This document shows positions 23,083-33,818 of a stretch of DNA of 64,000 nucleotides, piece after piece. The stretch's first letter is position 1; each line of letters opens with the position of its first letter. The notes beneath the pieces are model-generated. The model was given only the letters and a program-made list of their open reading frames with translations. It ran no database searches and was not told where the DNA came from. The DNA is from Calliphora vicina. Its lineage: Eukaryota > Arthropoda > Insecta > Diptera > Calliphoridae. The stretch spans positions 115,084,226 through 115,148,225 of the forward strand of contig NC_088780.1 of the NCBI RefSeq assembly GCF_958450345.1. The letters are read 5' to 3'. The position numbers and the translations under genes were made by a program.

Positions 23083-23597
23083 TTACTTCCAAAATGTTAA
23101 CACCGCGACTTTTTACATTGAAATATATACACCGAAATTTGACCTTTAACCTTTTGGAAGTAAATTGCCTTTAAAATGGAATCAAAAATTATGTTGGACT
23201 TTAAGTAGTTGCAATGTTACGGGCAATTATGTGTGTATAATATTAGACAATTTTAAACAATTTTTAAATTTTAAAATCGCGATATTTTTTAAACGGAAAG
23301 GGTTTCCGATGAAAACGTCATTGATTTGAGGAAGCCTTTGGAAACGTAATATGTGTGGTAGATTTCATTAAAATCGAAGATGTCAAATCCGAAAATAGCT
23401 GTTTTCTGTCCGTTTTGATATGGATTCACCCAAAAATCTTTAAATTTTTTATTATTTCTAATTTTTATATTGCAACTTCGATCCAAAACTCTAAACTTCA
23501 AATAAAATGTGCAACATCTAAAATTTATCAGATTTAGCACTTGGTTTTTAGACAGAAAACAATTCTAGAACTTGGGAACATCGAAGGACCACCTTAA

Positions 23598-24802
23598 TGA
23601 ATATACATACATACGTACATGTATGTAGAAGGAAATATTTTGCAAACAATTACAAGAACTTGACACTAACGCTAAAGTTTCTTTAAGGCTTAAAGTAACT
23701 ACAACTACTTCATGCCACTACTATTTACGAGTTTTGCAGCTCATGCAGACATTTAGTCATACATAAATGTTTCGGAAGGGAGTGAGAAAGATGGCACAAT
23801 TTAAACATATTAAAAAATTGTCCAAAACAAAATTGTAACGAAAGTACCCATTGTCAAGGTGTGGCCTCTATTATATTCTCCAATCGCTATATCAACGGAA
23901 AGCCATTACACTACAAGATATATTCGACGGTATGTTAATTTTTCTTTGAATAACTACCGTGTTTCATTTAGACATAAAAATCTAAAAAAAAAATGTTGCC
24001 TCAATTAAGGTACCCAAATTACAGATACCCAGTTTCGTTTGCGGAATTTGTAATAGGTATTCATTACCCATCCCTATTGCGAAATAGTTTTGTCGGAGCA
24101 TGCGATAATTTGTGAGTGTGAGTATATGCATACTTCATAATTTCTTTTGCGTTTTTTTGTTTCTACTCATGTTTGGACATACACATTTCATTTTCCATAG
24201 TTTTCGAAAAGAAAATCTACCCACATAAAATTACTTATAAGTGTGTATAGAAAAAAATTGTGCAAAAACTTTTCGTAGGATCTAATTCAATATTGTAGAA
24301 CTTTTATATAAGTTTCTACTATAAAGAATGAATATGTATGTACCTCAAAAATATCTTGCAAGACAAAAAATGAAACTAAAAGAACTTTATTAAATTATTT
24401 TCTGTGTTTTGGAACAAAGTTTATGTTTTCTTCTCTAGAGCCGGCCAGAAAAATTACACTTTGTTAGTAAATTGAATTTATTTAGTGTCGATTTGGAGTT
24501 TGTAGGACAATGTTAAGAGAAATAAGAAAAAGGATAATGAAGCTTTTAGTGTATGCGAGACATTATTATTGATTTACATATGCTGGTCCTTTAAGGATAT
24601 TTGTATTGATTAAAATGTTAAGAAACGAAAATTTGGTTAAATATTTAGAAATATTACAATGAATAATAGCAGTGTGGACAAAAATAAACGAAATTTAATA
24701 TACTACGTAAATGAATTACTACAAGTTATAGTTTTTGAAATAAATTATATTTTTTTCACAATTTGGGAAACTTTTAATTGGACAAATTACACAGGTCAAC
24801 TG
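23598..24802. other. No recognised feature
   Basis: AT-rich stretch without a recognisable gene, terminal repeat or tandem array on either strand. Confidence 0.45.
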
Positions 24803-26059
24803 CAAAAAAGGCTTCACTAACCACTATATAGATTTGATGCATCATGGTTACCTAAATACAAAAATGGTAAAATTTTTCCATTCTATAGATAGATTTTTTT
24901 TTTAAATTTTTTTTTCTAAAATTGTGAATTTTTTTATATGTTTCTCCACACAATTTATGATAACTCAAAAACGGTTAGTCCGATGTTATTGAAGTAAAGT
25001 TAAAAAAGTTAAAATTTACATAATCTTTAATATTTTTATATATTGTGGTTTAAGCGGCTCAGTAGTTTCCGAGTTATAATTGAACAAATTGAAGCAAAAA
25101 ATATTTTTTTTTATGAAAATAGCTAATTTTTGTGTTTAAAAAAAACTCATGAAAAATCGAAAACGGCATAACTTGTTCAGGTTTATTACTTTGTGGCAAA
25201 GCCACGTAAAATGAGAACAATATGAGATATCTAAGATAAAAATCGATTGATTCTTTTGAATTTATTCACAATTAAGTGAATTCGGTCATTTTCAGAAAAT
25301 TTTACTTTTTTGTTTGATATACATACAATTGAATAGTTAATTTTTTTCTTTCGATTGATTGAATGTTGAAAACATTTTCCCCATGCTATGTACAAATGTT
25401 TACGTATATATTGCGTTTTAATCGGCTCAGTAGTTTCAGAGTTATAATAACAAATTGAAACAAAAAATATATCTTACGTGAAAATATAAATCTAAACAAT
25501 TTCTGCCGTTTTCGACATTCAATCAATCGAAAGAAGAACATTAACTACTCAATTTTATGTACATCAAACAAAAAAGTAAAATTTTGTGAAAATGAGCGAC
25601 TTCACTTAAAAATTCTAAAATCATTAATCAATTTTTATCTTCAATATCACAATTTGTTGCTATTATATGCGGTTTTGCGACAAAGTAATAAACCTGAACA
25701 AGTTGTGCCGTTTTCGATTTTTCATGAGTTTTAAATCACAAAAATTTGCAATTTTCACGTTAAAAAATATATTTTTTGCTTCAATTTGTTATTATAACTC
25801 CGAAACCACTTAGCCGATTAAAACGCTAAACCGGATTAAAGGTGATATAAATTTGAACATTTCTAAGTTTATTTCAATAACATCGGACTAATGGTTTTTG
25901 AGTTATCATAAATTATGTGGAGAAACATTTGAAAAAATTCACAATTTTAGAAAAAAAAATTAAAAAAAAATCTATCAATAGATTTTAAAAATTTTACCAT
26001 TTTTGTACTACTGGAACCACAATACATCGAAATTGTGTAGTGGTTTAAAAGCCTCCAAA
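24803..26059. repeat. 1.26-kb foldback element
   Basis: The left arm (24803-25375) is matched in inverted order by the right arm (25508-26059): AAATGGTAAAATTTTT faces AAAATTTTACCATTTTTG, TCATGAAAAATCGAAAACGG faces CCGTTTTCGATTTTTCATGA, and TTCGATTGATTGAATGT faces ACATTCAATCAATCGAA. Arms are diverged by substitutions and small gaps. The loop (about 25376-25507) contains a further copy of an arm block (CGGCTCAGTAGTTTC...GAGTTATAA). Ends carry GGCTT...ACCACTA. No target duplication was resolved and no coding content was seen. Confidence 0.8.
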
Positions 26060-26279
26060 ATTTCTTCGATTTTGTTTCCCTGTATTATATTAAGCAATTC
26101 GTTATTTTCGGTATCTAATATAGAACTGAGAACACCAAGAAATTCATTAAAAAATGCGTAGTTTTTCCATTTACTGTTTGGATTTGGTTTTTATGTTTTT
26201 ATTGAATCATAAATTACGCAGTATAGGATTATGTACGGAAGAGCATATTTGGAAATACACCAATACACAAATTTTCCAT

Positions 26280-26560
26280 GACAATTTTGAATAAATGTGG
26301 CTGAATTTCATTGATGCATAGTTGAATTTTCTTGCTCAATGGACTGGTGGTTGTAAACATGGCACCATAGATTCTATGGTAGGCGTTCATATTGTTCAGG
26401 AACGGTGATGACCAAACAGTTACTTTTTCGGGATGGATTTAATGTGTATTTATTGGTATCGTCCCAAATTCGAAAATTTTATTTGTCGACATAATCATTC
26501 ATTCCGAAATAGGCTTCATAGATGAGGATGTATTTTTGATGAAAACTAACAGAACATCCA
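26280..26560 (-). pseudogene. Tc1/mariner-superfamily transposase fossil
   Basis: On the minus strand from about 26540 the frame reads KYILIYEAYFGMNDYVDK, a stop, then NFRIWDDTNKY. After a +1 shift it reads HPEKVTVW. This follows the IS630/Tc1/mariner pattern I.F.DEAHF-L-GYVNKQN-RIW...HPEKVTVW. The catalytic Asp of SDE is replaced by Tyr. At least one stop and one frameshift make it dead. The same motif block, less damaged, is at 60350-60607 on the plus strand. Confidence 0.7.
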
Positions 26561-27432
26561 AACTGAATAAATGACAGCCAATTGTCACAGTTCGGAAGTC
26601 CCTATATGTAGGATAATCCAAATGACGTGTAGTTATTATAACCTTAAACATCAGATCTGGTTTGTTAGTCCTTCATTATAAGCATGAACTTCGCTTTCCA
26701 AAATTTGCTCCATTAAATATGCCACTTATATTTCTACAACTTCTATTTATGCTTTAATATGCAGCACTCACATTAAAAAAGATACATACAATGTTTATAA
26801 ATACATATTTTAAAGAATTAAAAAAGACTCTGATGTTAACCACATAAAAACTAACTTATAATAAATATTTAATAAGCATATACATATGTATGTGTTTAAT
26901 CTCAAAAATTATATGCATATAAAAATATTATCTTAACCAGACCAGTCATTCATGAATAAAGTTTTAACACATCTAAGAAGTGTTTTTTTTTCATCTACTT
27001 CGTTTTTTGAAATAAATAATAAAAATACATTATGCAAAATAGCTGAAAGTCAAAAGACTTTCAACAACCAAAGTATGAGAACTGTCTCTTAAGTGTGAAA
27101 TTAAAATAAATTTAAACATATGTAGGTATATGAAAAGTTTAAGTTAGAAAAGAAGACAATAATAACCATCTCTCTCTTTCGACGTTGTTTGAAAACAAGG
27201 CAATAGAAACTGCAGATAATAACAAATATGAACGAAAAATGGTAATTTTTAATTCTCAGGTACTTGTCACATCATTCTAAAATTTTATTCTTCTTTTTCT
27301 TACGTTCACAAACATAATTAGGTTTACCTTCATTTAATTTTTTTCTGGTGTTCTGTCGTTTTCTTTTTCTGTGCCTTTGCAGTCATAACTTTGAAAGAAA
27401 TAATTTAATTTGAAAATGTAAATAAGAATTAA
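26561..27432. other. No recognised feature
   Basis: Possible upstream remains of the mariner-type fossil up to about 26640, then AT-rich DNA with nothing identifiable. Confidence 0.4.
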
Positions 27433-27440
27433 GTATATAT

Positions 27441-28504
27441 TAGGGTATTCAATCGATTAACCGTTAATCGGTTAACCGATTAATTTTGGTCGGTTAACTG
27501 TTTGAATAATTCAAATTGACGATTTTCAAATAACAAATAAACCGATTAATTTGTGTCGATTAACATATTCATAAGTCAAGGTAAAATTGCATATTTTTCG
27601 AACATCAGAACTTATCGAAATTATTAAAAGATTAAAAATCTAAAAAAACCATGCTATGAAAAAACTAAAAAAACTTTAATTTCGATTTCTCCAACACCTA
27701 CAATCAGCGAGGAAGATTTTTCCAAGTCAAGTTTAATTAAAACTAAAGAAAAAAATTTAATTTTTTGTTGAATTGTTATGTTTTGTGTTTTGTTTATGTT
27801 TTTGTCCTTTTTATAATTTAGGAGCCAAACGAAATTGAGTTTTATTTATTTCGCCCCTTAAAAAACCTGGAAATAGTACTTATCAATTGATACATCTAAC
27901 TGTCATAAGTCACCACATTAAATGTTAAGGATGTTTGATATAAAACCATTTTAATATCGGAATTAGAACATTTTTATAAAAAATAAAGAAAAAAAAGTAC
28001 GTTTTGTTAAAAACTAAATTAAAAAGTATGTTTTTTATGCGATTTTTTTAACGATAATATTTTAAATTAATGTCCCTAATCCTGATCTAATATATAAACA
28101 AAATACACATTGAAATTAAATATTTTTTTTTTTCGTTTTATACTAGTGTTGTACGTTTTGTTAAGCATACATTTTTTTAGAACCCATTTACTTAGTAAAA
28201 AAATTAAAAAAATGTTGCTGATTGTTTCTAGAACATTTCAACCCAAATATTATAAAAATACCAAAAAAACAATTTTTGAAAAGATGCCAAAAAGTACCTT
28301 TTGTTCTGCGGCTCCTCAATTAAAGTACTTAAATAAGTACACAATATTCGTGGTTTTATTTTCAGTTTAACATTTAAATAGTAATTATTCGGTTAATCGA
28401 ATAATTTAAAATTAACCCATTATTAACCGATTAAATCTAAACACCGATTAATTATGTGCTCGATTAACCGATAAAACCGGAAACCCGATTAATTGAATAC
28501 CATA
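27441..28504. mobile_element. hAT-like element with 8-bp target duplication
   Basis: Starts TAGGGTATTCAATCG and ends ATTGAATACCATA. GTATATAT occurs directly outside both ends (27433-27440 and 28505-28512), an 8-bp duplication as produced by hAT transposases, though the motif is simple. Both ends are rich in CGATTAACCG motifs (possible transposase-binding sites). No transposase remains. A GGAGCC MITE is nested at 27821-28315. Confidence 0.7.
27821..28315. mobile_element. Nested MITE, GGAGCC family, copy 2
   Basis: The body matches 20305-20809 (GAGTTTTATTTATTTCGCCC, CATAAGTCACCACATTAAAT, AAGTACCTTTTGTTCTGCGG). The left terminal repeat has degenerated after GGAGCC, while the right end TTGTTCTGCGGCTCC is intact. 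It lies inside the hAT-like element and is therefore younger. Confidence 0.8.
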
Positions 28505-28554
28505 GTATATATGCATGTAGATACCACATACGTTGTTGAATGTGTAAGTGTACC

Positions 28555-28888
28555 ATTCAACACCATATTGGGGAGGGTATATTGGGTTAGTGCTGATGTT
28601 TGTAACGTGCAAAAATATTGGCCCAATACCCAACATAAAGTTTTCGAAGCAGCTCAAGATCACTTTTAATAAAACTAAAGGTCGCTATTTCAAAGATAAT
28701 TCGACAATGCACCAAGGACAAAGCCTATTGAATTTGATTACAATCGGTCCATTATTTCTAATAGCCCCTGAGCTTAAAAAAGTGATTCTGAGCAGATTAG
28801 TATACCAATTGAGTATACCAATTGATGCACGTTACAAACATCAGCACAAACCCAATATACCCTCGCCACTATGGTGGTTTAGGGTATA
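28555..28888. repeat. Two DINE-like ends fused head to head
   Basis: The left part (ATATTGGGGAGGGTATATTG, GCTGATGTTTGTAACG) is the 5' block in plus orientation. The right part (GTTACAAACATCAGCACAAA, CCTCGCCACTATGGTGG, TTTAGGGTATAAA) is the same block in minus orientation. Short module remains (CGGTCCATTATTTCTAATAG) lie between. Likely an inverted, internally deleted copy. Confidence 0.6.
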
Positions 28889-29299
28889 AAAAAGAAAGTA
28901 TTTTATGTGTCATATATCTTAATTTTATTTTAATTCTTCTAATAACTTAAGAATATGAAATTATGTGAAATTTTAAAAATTGTAAAATTATTTTATTTTA
29001 AGCATATTTATGTCAAATGCTTTTATTATTTCTTCTGAAAACATTTGTTGAAGAATAATTTCTTAAGTCTACTATGTGTATTTGGCTGAAACAAACCAAA
29101 AATAATAATACTACTCAATTTTTTTACTCCGCTGTGTTTGAGATAATTGCTTAAAACTTTTTTGTTTCGAGGCTTTCGTGAAAATACAAGTACTACAGAA
29201 AGGCATACGAGATGACGATACCTCATGTAACTGGTTCAAGCTTACCGAATAGCAATCAATCACTGCAAAATCTCCAAAGAGTATCAGTAACTGCACCAA

Positions 29300-29612
29300 A
29301 TTCATTATTTCCTGCTCCCGCATATAAAAGGTTTCTAGTGGATCTCAACATAAATAACTATCCTGGACCGGATGAAATATCGACATTAATCTTGAAGCAG
29401 TGTTCTTTGAAGTTACATGGCATATTAGCTAACTGGGCAGAACATTATACCATAACGGCAAATTTCCTAGGTTGGTAATGTAACTCCAATTCCTAAAAGT
29501 GAGTCGCAAATAACCCAAACAATTATTGGCCAATATGTAGGAATTAGCTATACACTTTCTAAAGTTATGGAATATATGATATATGATATTGTCTATTTTT
29601 CTAAATAACATT
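29300..29612 (+). pseudogene. LINE reverse-transcriptase fragment
   Basis: One frame (up to 29478) reads LVDLNINNYPGPDEISTLIL then KQCSLKLHGIL, matching the K-PGPDGIP...LK-C...L..IL block that precedes RT motif 1 in non-LTR elements. After a frameshift near 29470 it continues VTPIPKSESQ...YVGISYTLSKVMEYMI, matching VTPIPK-GD...YRPISLL..LSK..E.I. A stop ends it. It is a short, broken piece of a Jockey/LOA-type polymerase distinct in sequence from the intact LINE at 38267. No ends are recognisable. Confidence 0.7.
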
Positions 29613-29795
29613 CTATGTCAAACTTTCAACCCTTTCTATTATTTTAAAGATGATGGCATCATTTGCTATTCATATTTATTCAACATTTCGCAATTACATT
29701 GATTAAACAAAAATAACACCGATCGCAAGGTTTATATTAAAGGGTTTACTTAATTATTAGTGGTTATTTCGTGGTTATCGAACGTTTATTCCTGA

Positions 29796-29962
29796 TTAAT
29801 ATTATTAATTATTTAGGCTCAAGTTCATTAAATTGATTTCCTCAGAAATTCAATTTATTTTATTAAATTTTCATAATTATAAAGTATACTGAAAAAGTTA
29901 TATTTAGAATTTCTAAGGAAATAAATTTAATGAACTTGAGCGTAAATAATTAATAATATTAA
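29796..29962. repeat. 167-bp palindromic MITE-like repeat
   Basis: TTAATATTATTAATTATTTA and CTCAAGTTCATTAAATT on the left are mirrored by AATTTAATGAACTTGAG and TAAATAATTAATAATATTAA on the right. The arms are nearly identical over ~55 bp. No coding content; target duplication not resolved. Confidence 0.75.
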
Positions 29963-30781
29963 AAGAATTTACCTTATTTGAATTCTTAATAAATGGTAAA
30001 TGGGGTATTCAGAACAGTTTTAAAATATCATAACAACATATACTTATACCCTACATCACTTTGGAGAGAGGATATTACGTGTTTATAACGAATGTCCATG
30101 AAACAGAGTTAATAAATTACTGGTTGATGTGTTTAAGATACTTCCATGGAATTATATATAATTGAAATTGAGCGATCCGGCACCATTTCTATACTAAATT
30201 TGAACCAATGCTATTAAAATCTTGATAGTTTCAAGGAAATTATAACAGTAGTCCTCTATTTCACATATAAGTATGTATAACGTGTGAATTCAACACCCTT
30301 GTGAGAGAATAAAAAAATCAAAATACTTGGAATTTTAACTTTGATTTCCCGACCAAATGAACTACGAACCACGTTACTACACATCCACTCAATATTTTAA
30401 GAGTTTTTGGAATACTTTGCAGAATATTTTTATTTCCAAAACACGTTAATTTGCACAAATGAAAAAAAAATTTATATTAGTTTTTGACATTTAATTTTAT
30501 TTATAGAATTTAAATTATAGAACAGATTTTAATCTTAGGTATTGAAAATCAAATAAAATTTAAAATAATTTTATAAAACTTTGTTGGTCTGGTGAAAGTT
30601 ACAAATGCACCAATATAATAACATGTTTGTTACTAACACATATTTAGAGTTAGGTACTTTTTCACTAATACATGTTAAGAGTTAGGACTACTAGCATATA
30701 CTTTATGTTTCAGTATCGTAGATGATAAATCATATCTACTTTGTATGATAAGCGCTTTACCTAGAGTTATCAAATAGTCGA
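29963..30781. other. No recognised feature
   Basis: AT-rich. A weak TATACCCTACATCACTTTGG sequence near 30046 may be a DINE-like end. Otherwise nothing identifiable. Confidence 0.4.
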
Positions 30782-30782
30782 C

Positions 30783-31394
30783 ATATGGGCAATTCCATAT
30801 CATCGTACGTGACATTTGTACGCCTATAGAGTGGAATAGATTTTGCAAATAAAGAGTATCTGAAAAATAATTTGATCTTTATGTTCCATTCAGAGGGTAC
30901 TTTATTTTAAAATAATAAAAAGTTCTTTCAAATCATTGTTGTCCAAAATATCGGGTGAAATAAGGGTATATCGTACGTGACATTAAAAACGAAGTCATTT
31001 TGAGGTACATGTAGAAATATGTGGAAATTTTCGAATCGTGAGAGGTGTTATGTTTTCTATTAATTTCTTACACTAAACCACATATTTTTCCTTTACAATC
31101 CGTCATATTTAATTAAAAACAATCTTTGGATAATTTTTTAATAAACAAAATTTAATATCGTACATGACATACCGTACGTGACAGATTTTTCTCTTATAAT
31201 ATATACAAAAATTAACAAAATTAAGTATAGTCAGTGTAAACTATCATTTTTGCCAATAAAATGTTGCAATAAGCTCTAAATACTTACACATAGTAATATT
31301 TTATTGTTTTTTCCTATTCAAATCATCTTAAAAAAAGTTTAAAGGGTTTTTGGGTTTTCAGTCGTGGTAGTCATTCTCGTGGAATTGCCCATAT
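30783..31394. mobile_element. TIR element, ATGGGCAATTCCA family, copy 2
   Basis: Ends ATATGGGCAATTCCATAT and TGGAATTGCCCATAT. Inside, the motif CGTACGTGACA recurs (near 30804, 30971 and 31173, with a one-base variant near 31160). This may be a repeated protein-binding site; the family function is unknown. About 70% of the body aligns by eye with copy 1 at 4696-5402. Confidence 0.75.
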
Positions 31395-31669
31395 ACAAAA
31401 ACCTGTTTTCGAATAATTCGAAAAAGCGTAATTTTTAAAAATCGGTTTTTTCTATTGAAAACTTTTTTGAATAGCCGGTTGTTAGCCTTTCTTATTAAAT
31501 TTAAAAACTAACTAAACTAACGTATAAAATACGCTTAAATTATTTAATTGTTTGTACTAATGTAAATAAAAAAGCCGTTCAGTCTTTTAAAAATTAATTT
31601 ATCATAGCTTCAATTTACATATTAAAAATTGGGTACATAATCAAATGAAAAGATAAATAAATATTAGTA

Positions 31670-31716
31670 CAATATAAAAGTATGCATTAATATATAAGCA
31701 TACTTTTATATTATAC
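31670..31716. repeat. Perfect short hairpin
   Basis: AATATAAAAGTATGC and GCATACTTTTATATT are exact inverted partners around a short AT loop. Significance unknown. Confidence 0.6.
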
Positions 31717-31764
31717 TAAAATTTAGTTCTTTTTTTAATAATATTTCATGAAATGGATACAGTT

Positions 31765-31900
31765 TAAATGATTTGAGGATATGAGATTCCTTAATTTATT
31801 TTTTATTAACGAAGCAACAGGAAAAACACGTTCATTTACAGTTGAAGAGGGATTAACTGTTAAAATTTCAATGCATACAAAATTTAATTTATTTGATCTT
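31765..31900 (-). pseudogene. hAT transposase C-terminal (dimerisation) fragment
   Basis: The minus strand reads EILTVNPSSTVNERVFPVAS then LIKNKLRNLISSNH. This matches the hAT C-terminal dimerisation motif (A..LLAIPASSAPSERVFS.AG.I...R.RL). It is only ~45 residues long, with no upstream catalytic core seen. It precedes, and is independent of, the Tc1/mariner relic to its right. Confidence 0.75.
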
Positions 31901-32009
31901 TTGACATTTTTTTCAAATAATCAAAATATTCTTTTAAGACGCTAGTTGTTGCAATACTTTTTTGTGTGGATCTTGAACTTCTTTTAAATTTAACTGAGCT
32001 GAGCTTCTA

Positions 32010-32880
32010 AAGAAGTGGCCACTTAAAATCCGTAAAACGTATGTTACCATTTTATACATGAAATTAAAGGTTTATTTGTCTTTATTGCCAATAAATTTTC
32101 TGGTTTTTCTTCTTATGCCTCCTATTAATAGCTTTACAACTTTTCTTACCACTTCTACCGTTATTCCAGCATATTTATTCCACTTTGCTCTCACCAAAAT
32201 CTGGTTATTTACTGTACCTGCACTCTTTTTCAATGTACGTTTAACAATTCCCCAATATATCTCGATTGTACTAAGATTTGTGCAATTTGTTTAATTAATG
32301 TGTTTTGGAATAACCTCAATATTATTCTCATTATACCACTTTATAGTAGTATTTGAGTAATGACAACTTGTGATTGAGTAATGACAACTTGGCTGAAACT
32401 TTGTATCAGATGTGTGATGTCTTATAAATGGCAGTAATCGCTTTTCGAAACTCTCTTTTTATATATAATTCTGAAAATTCTTTAAAAACATGTCTGAGAA
32501 GCTTGACTCTTCAAACCGCAGCTGTGGATTGCGTACCATATTAATATTTTTGTTCAATTTTAGGTGTTCATATTTAAAGGAAACACAACCTCGAGCTGCC
32601 GAGACGTACAAATGTTGACCTGATATCTGCCGAAAATCAGATTTTGCCATTATTTTAACCCGACAAAGTCGGATTTTCTAGATATTTGTGCACAATTATA
32701 TCTCTAGCTTAATTTTCCATTGTATCTCACCTTTTTAAAACTAAACATAATGACTTGCAATTCATTGTAGTATAATGGTAGATTTGTTGTTAAAAACGTG
32801 TGTAAATCTTTTTCCGTTTTCATAACAGGGGCGTTGTTATGATTACAATAGTGCGTACGGATTTTTAGTGGCCACTTCTT
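32010..32880 (-). mobile_element. Degraded Tc1/mariner-superfamily element, TA duplication
   Basis: Terminal repeats AAGAAGTGGCCACTTAAAAT (left) and, inverted, AAGAAGTGGCCACTAAAAAT (right), followed by CCGTA in both. TA flanks both ends (32008-32009 and 32881-32882). A transposase remnant runs on the minus strand inside. At 871 bp it is shorter than an autonomous element, so the N-terminal part is largely deleted. Confidence 0.8.
32065..32650 (-). pseudogene. Tc1/mariner-type transposase pseudogene
   Basis: The minus strand reads KESFEKRLLPFIRHHTSDTK, then (S)CHYSNTTIKWYNENN, IEVIPKHIN, and TNCTNLSTIEIYWGIVKRTL up to a natural stop after RRKTRKFIGNKDK. The order RLLPFI, D-A-CHYS, WY..N.I..VPK, NCP.LRPIE.YW is that of DDE_3 (IS630/Tc1/mariner) transposases. 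The second catalytic Asp position is lost within a small duplication (TTGTGATTGAGTAATGACAA region near 32365), and a stop interrupts the frame after PKHIN. Dead copy. Confidence 0.75.
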
Positions 32881-33064
32881 TACAACAAAAACATTAAAGT
32901 GGCTAAACTGAATTATATGAATTTATATGAAAAAACGTACTTTTAATAACGTTTTTCGTTACAACTCCTGAACTAATCGAGTCTCCATCGAAATTTTGCA
33001 CGAATGTAGTAGAGAGTATAGGTATCCTCATACCATGTTCTATTTTAATTTTTCTCACCCCGAT

Positions 33065-33380
33065 CTTTGATATTTTTTTCATTGAAATATTTACTCCGAA
33101 AATTGATCTTTAACCTTTTGAAAATAATCTATTTTATTCATACCATTTTAAGGACAATATCTTTGCCTTTAAAATGGAGTAAAAAATTATGCTGGTCTTT
33201 GAGTAATTTCAATGTTATTGGCAATTATGTGTATATAATTTTAGACAATTTTAACAAATTGTTCAATTTTCAAATCGCGATATTTTTAAAATAGAAAGGG
33301 TTTCCGATGAAAAAGTAATTGATTTGAAAAACCCTTTAGAACCGTAATATGTGTGTTAACCCATTAAAAGTGAAATTATT
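33065..33380. repeat. Fragment of the TAGAGTGGACC family
   Basis: TTCATTGAAATATTTACTCC, GATCTTTAACCTTTTGAAAA, CATTTTAAGGACAATATCTT, GGCAATTATGTGTATATAAT and GAAAGGGTTTCCGATGAAAA correspond to 22880-23350 in the composite element. The Harbinger-type MITE is absent from this copy. Confidence 0.65.
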
Positions 33381-33384
33381 CTTC

Positions 33385-33818
33385 GCTTACCAAACATTGT
33401 TTGCATTGCGGGCCAATGGCGTGGCGCAAAGTTTTACTCCTCTGGGATGTGTCAGAAACTGGCTTCACTCAGAAAATTTGTTTTGTATTGCAGACCTTCG
33501 GCCGAGCGCTAAGGTTTTCTCCTCTGGGGTGTATCAAAAACTGGCTTCCCTCAGAAAAGTTTTTTGCACGCTAAGGTTTTCTCCTACAAGGTGTATCAAA
33601 ATCTGGCTTCGCTCAGAAAAGATTTCTTTCATTGCAGAAAGGTTTTATAATATTTCAGAAAGCCGAATTTCATTTCGCACCAGATTAAGAAACCATTGCA
33701 ACCTAACAAATGCCGACGATGTTAAAATAATCTTATCTGAGCGAAGCCGGTTTTTGATACACCCCAGAGGAGAAAACCTTATGAAATAACTCCCTATGTG
33801 TTAGGAGTTTTTTCATAA
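33385..33818. repeat. Repeat with GGTTTTCTCCTCTGGGGTGT units, left part
   Basis: The block TTTTCTCCTCTGGGGTGTAT then CAAAAACTGGCTTCGCTCAG occurs in three imperfect direct copies (near 33433, 33517 and 33573) and once inverted (33739-33778). It is followed by GAAATAACTCCC. The same arrangement occurs at 51965-52380. The open stretch 33349-33789 is made of these repeats and shows no known domain. The unit is interrupted by the foldback at 33819-35498 and resumes at 35499. Confidence 0.7.

Larger units (their letters stand above)
21388..23597. mobile_element. Composite TIR element (TAGAGTGGACC ends) with nested insertions
   Basis: Left end TTAGAGTGGACCTATTCTTC; right end GAACATCGAAGGACCACCTTAA. 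Subterminal parts also pair: CTGTTTTCTGTCATCTAAAA with CAAGTGCAG on the left, and CACTTGGTTTTTAGACAG on the right. Into it went a DINE-like repeat (21638-22771) and a small PIF/Harbinger-type MITE (22930-23082). Relatives occur at 13635, 33065, 47340 and 50140. No transposase seen. Confidence 0.7.

Noticed and set aside
33349..33789. 146-codon open stretch with Cys- and Arg-containing repeats
   Set aside because: Built from the GGTTTTCTCCTCTGGGGTG repeat units. The copy at 51965 does not keep the frame, so a protein is unlikely.
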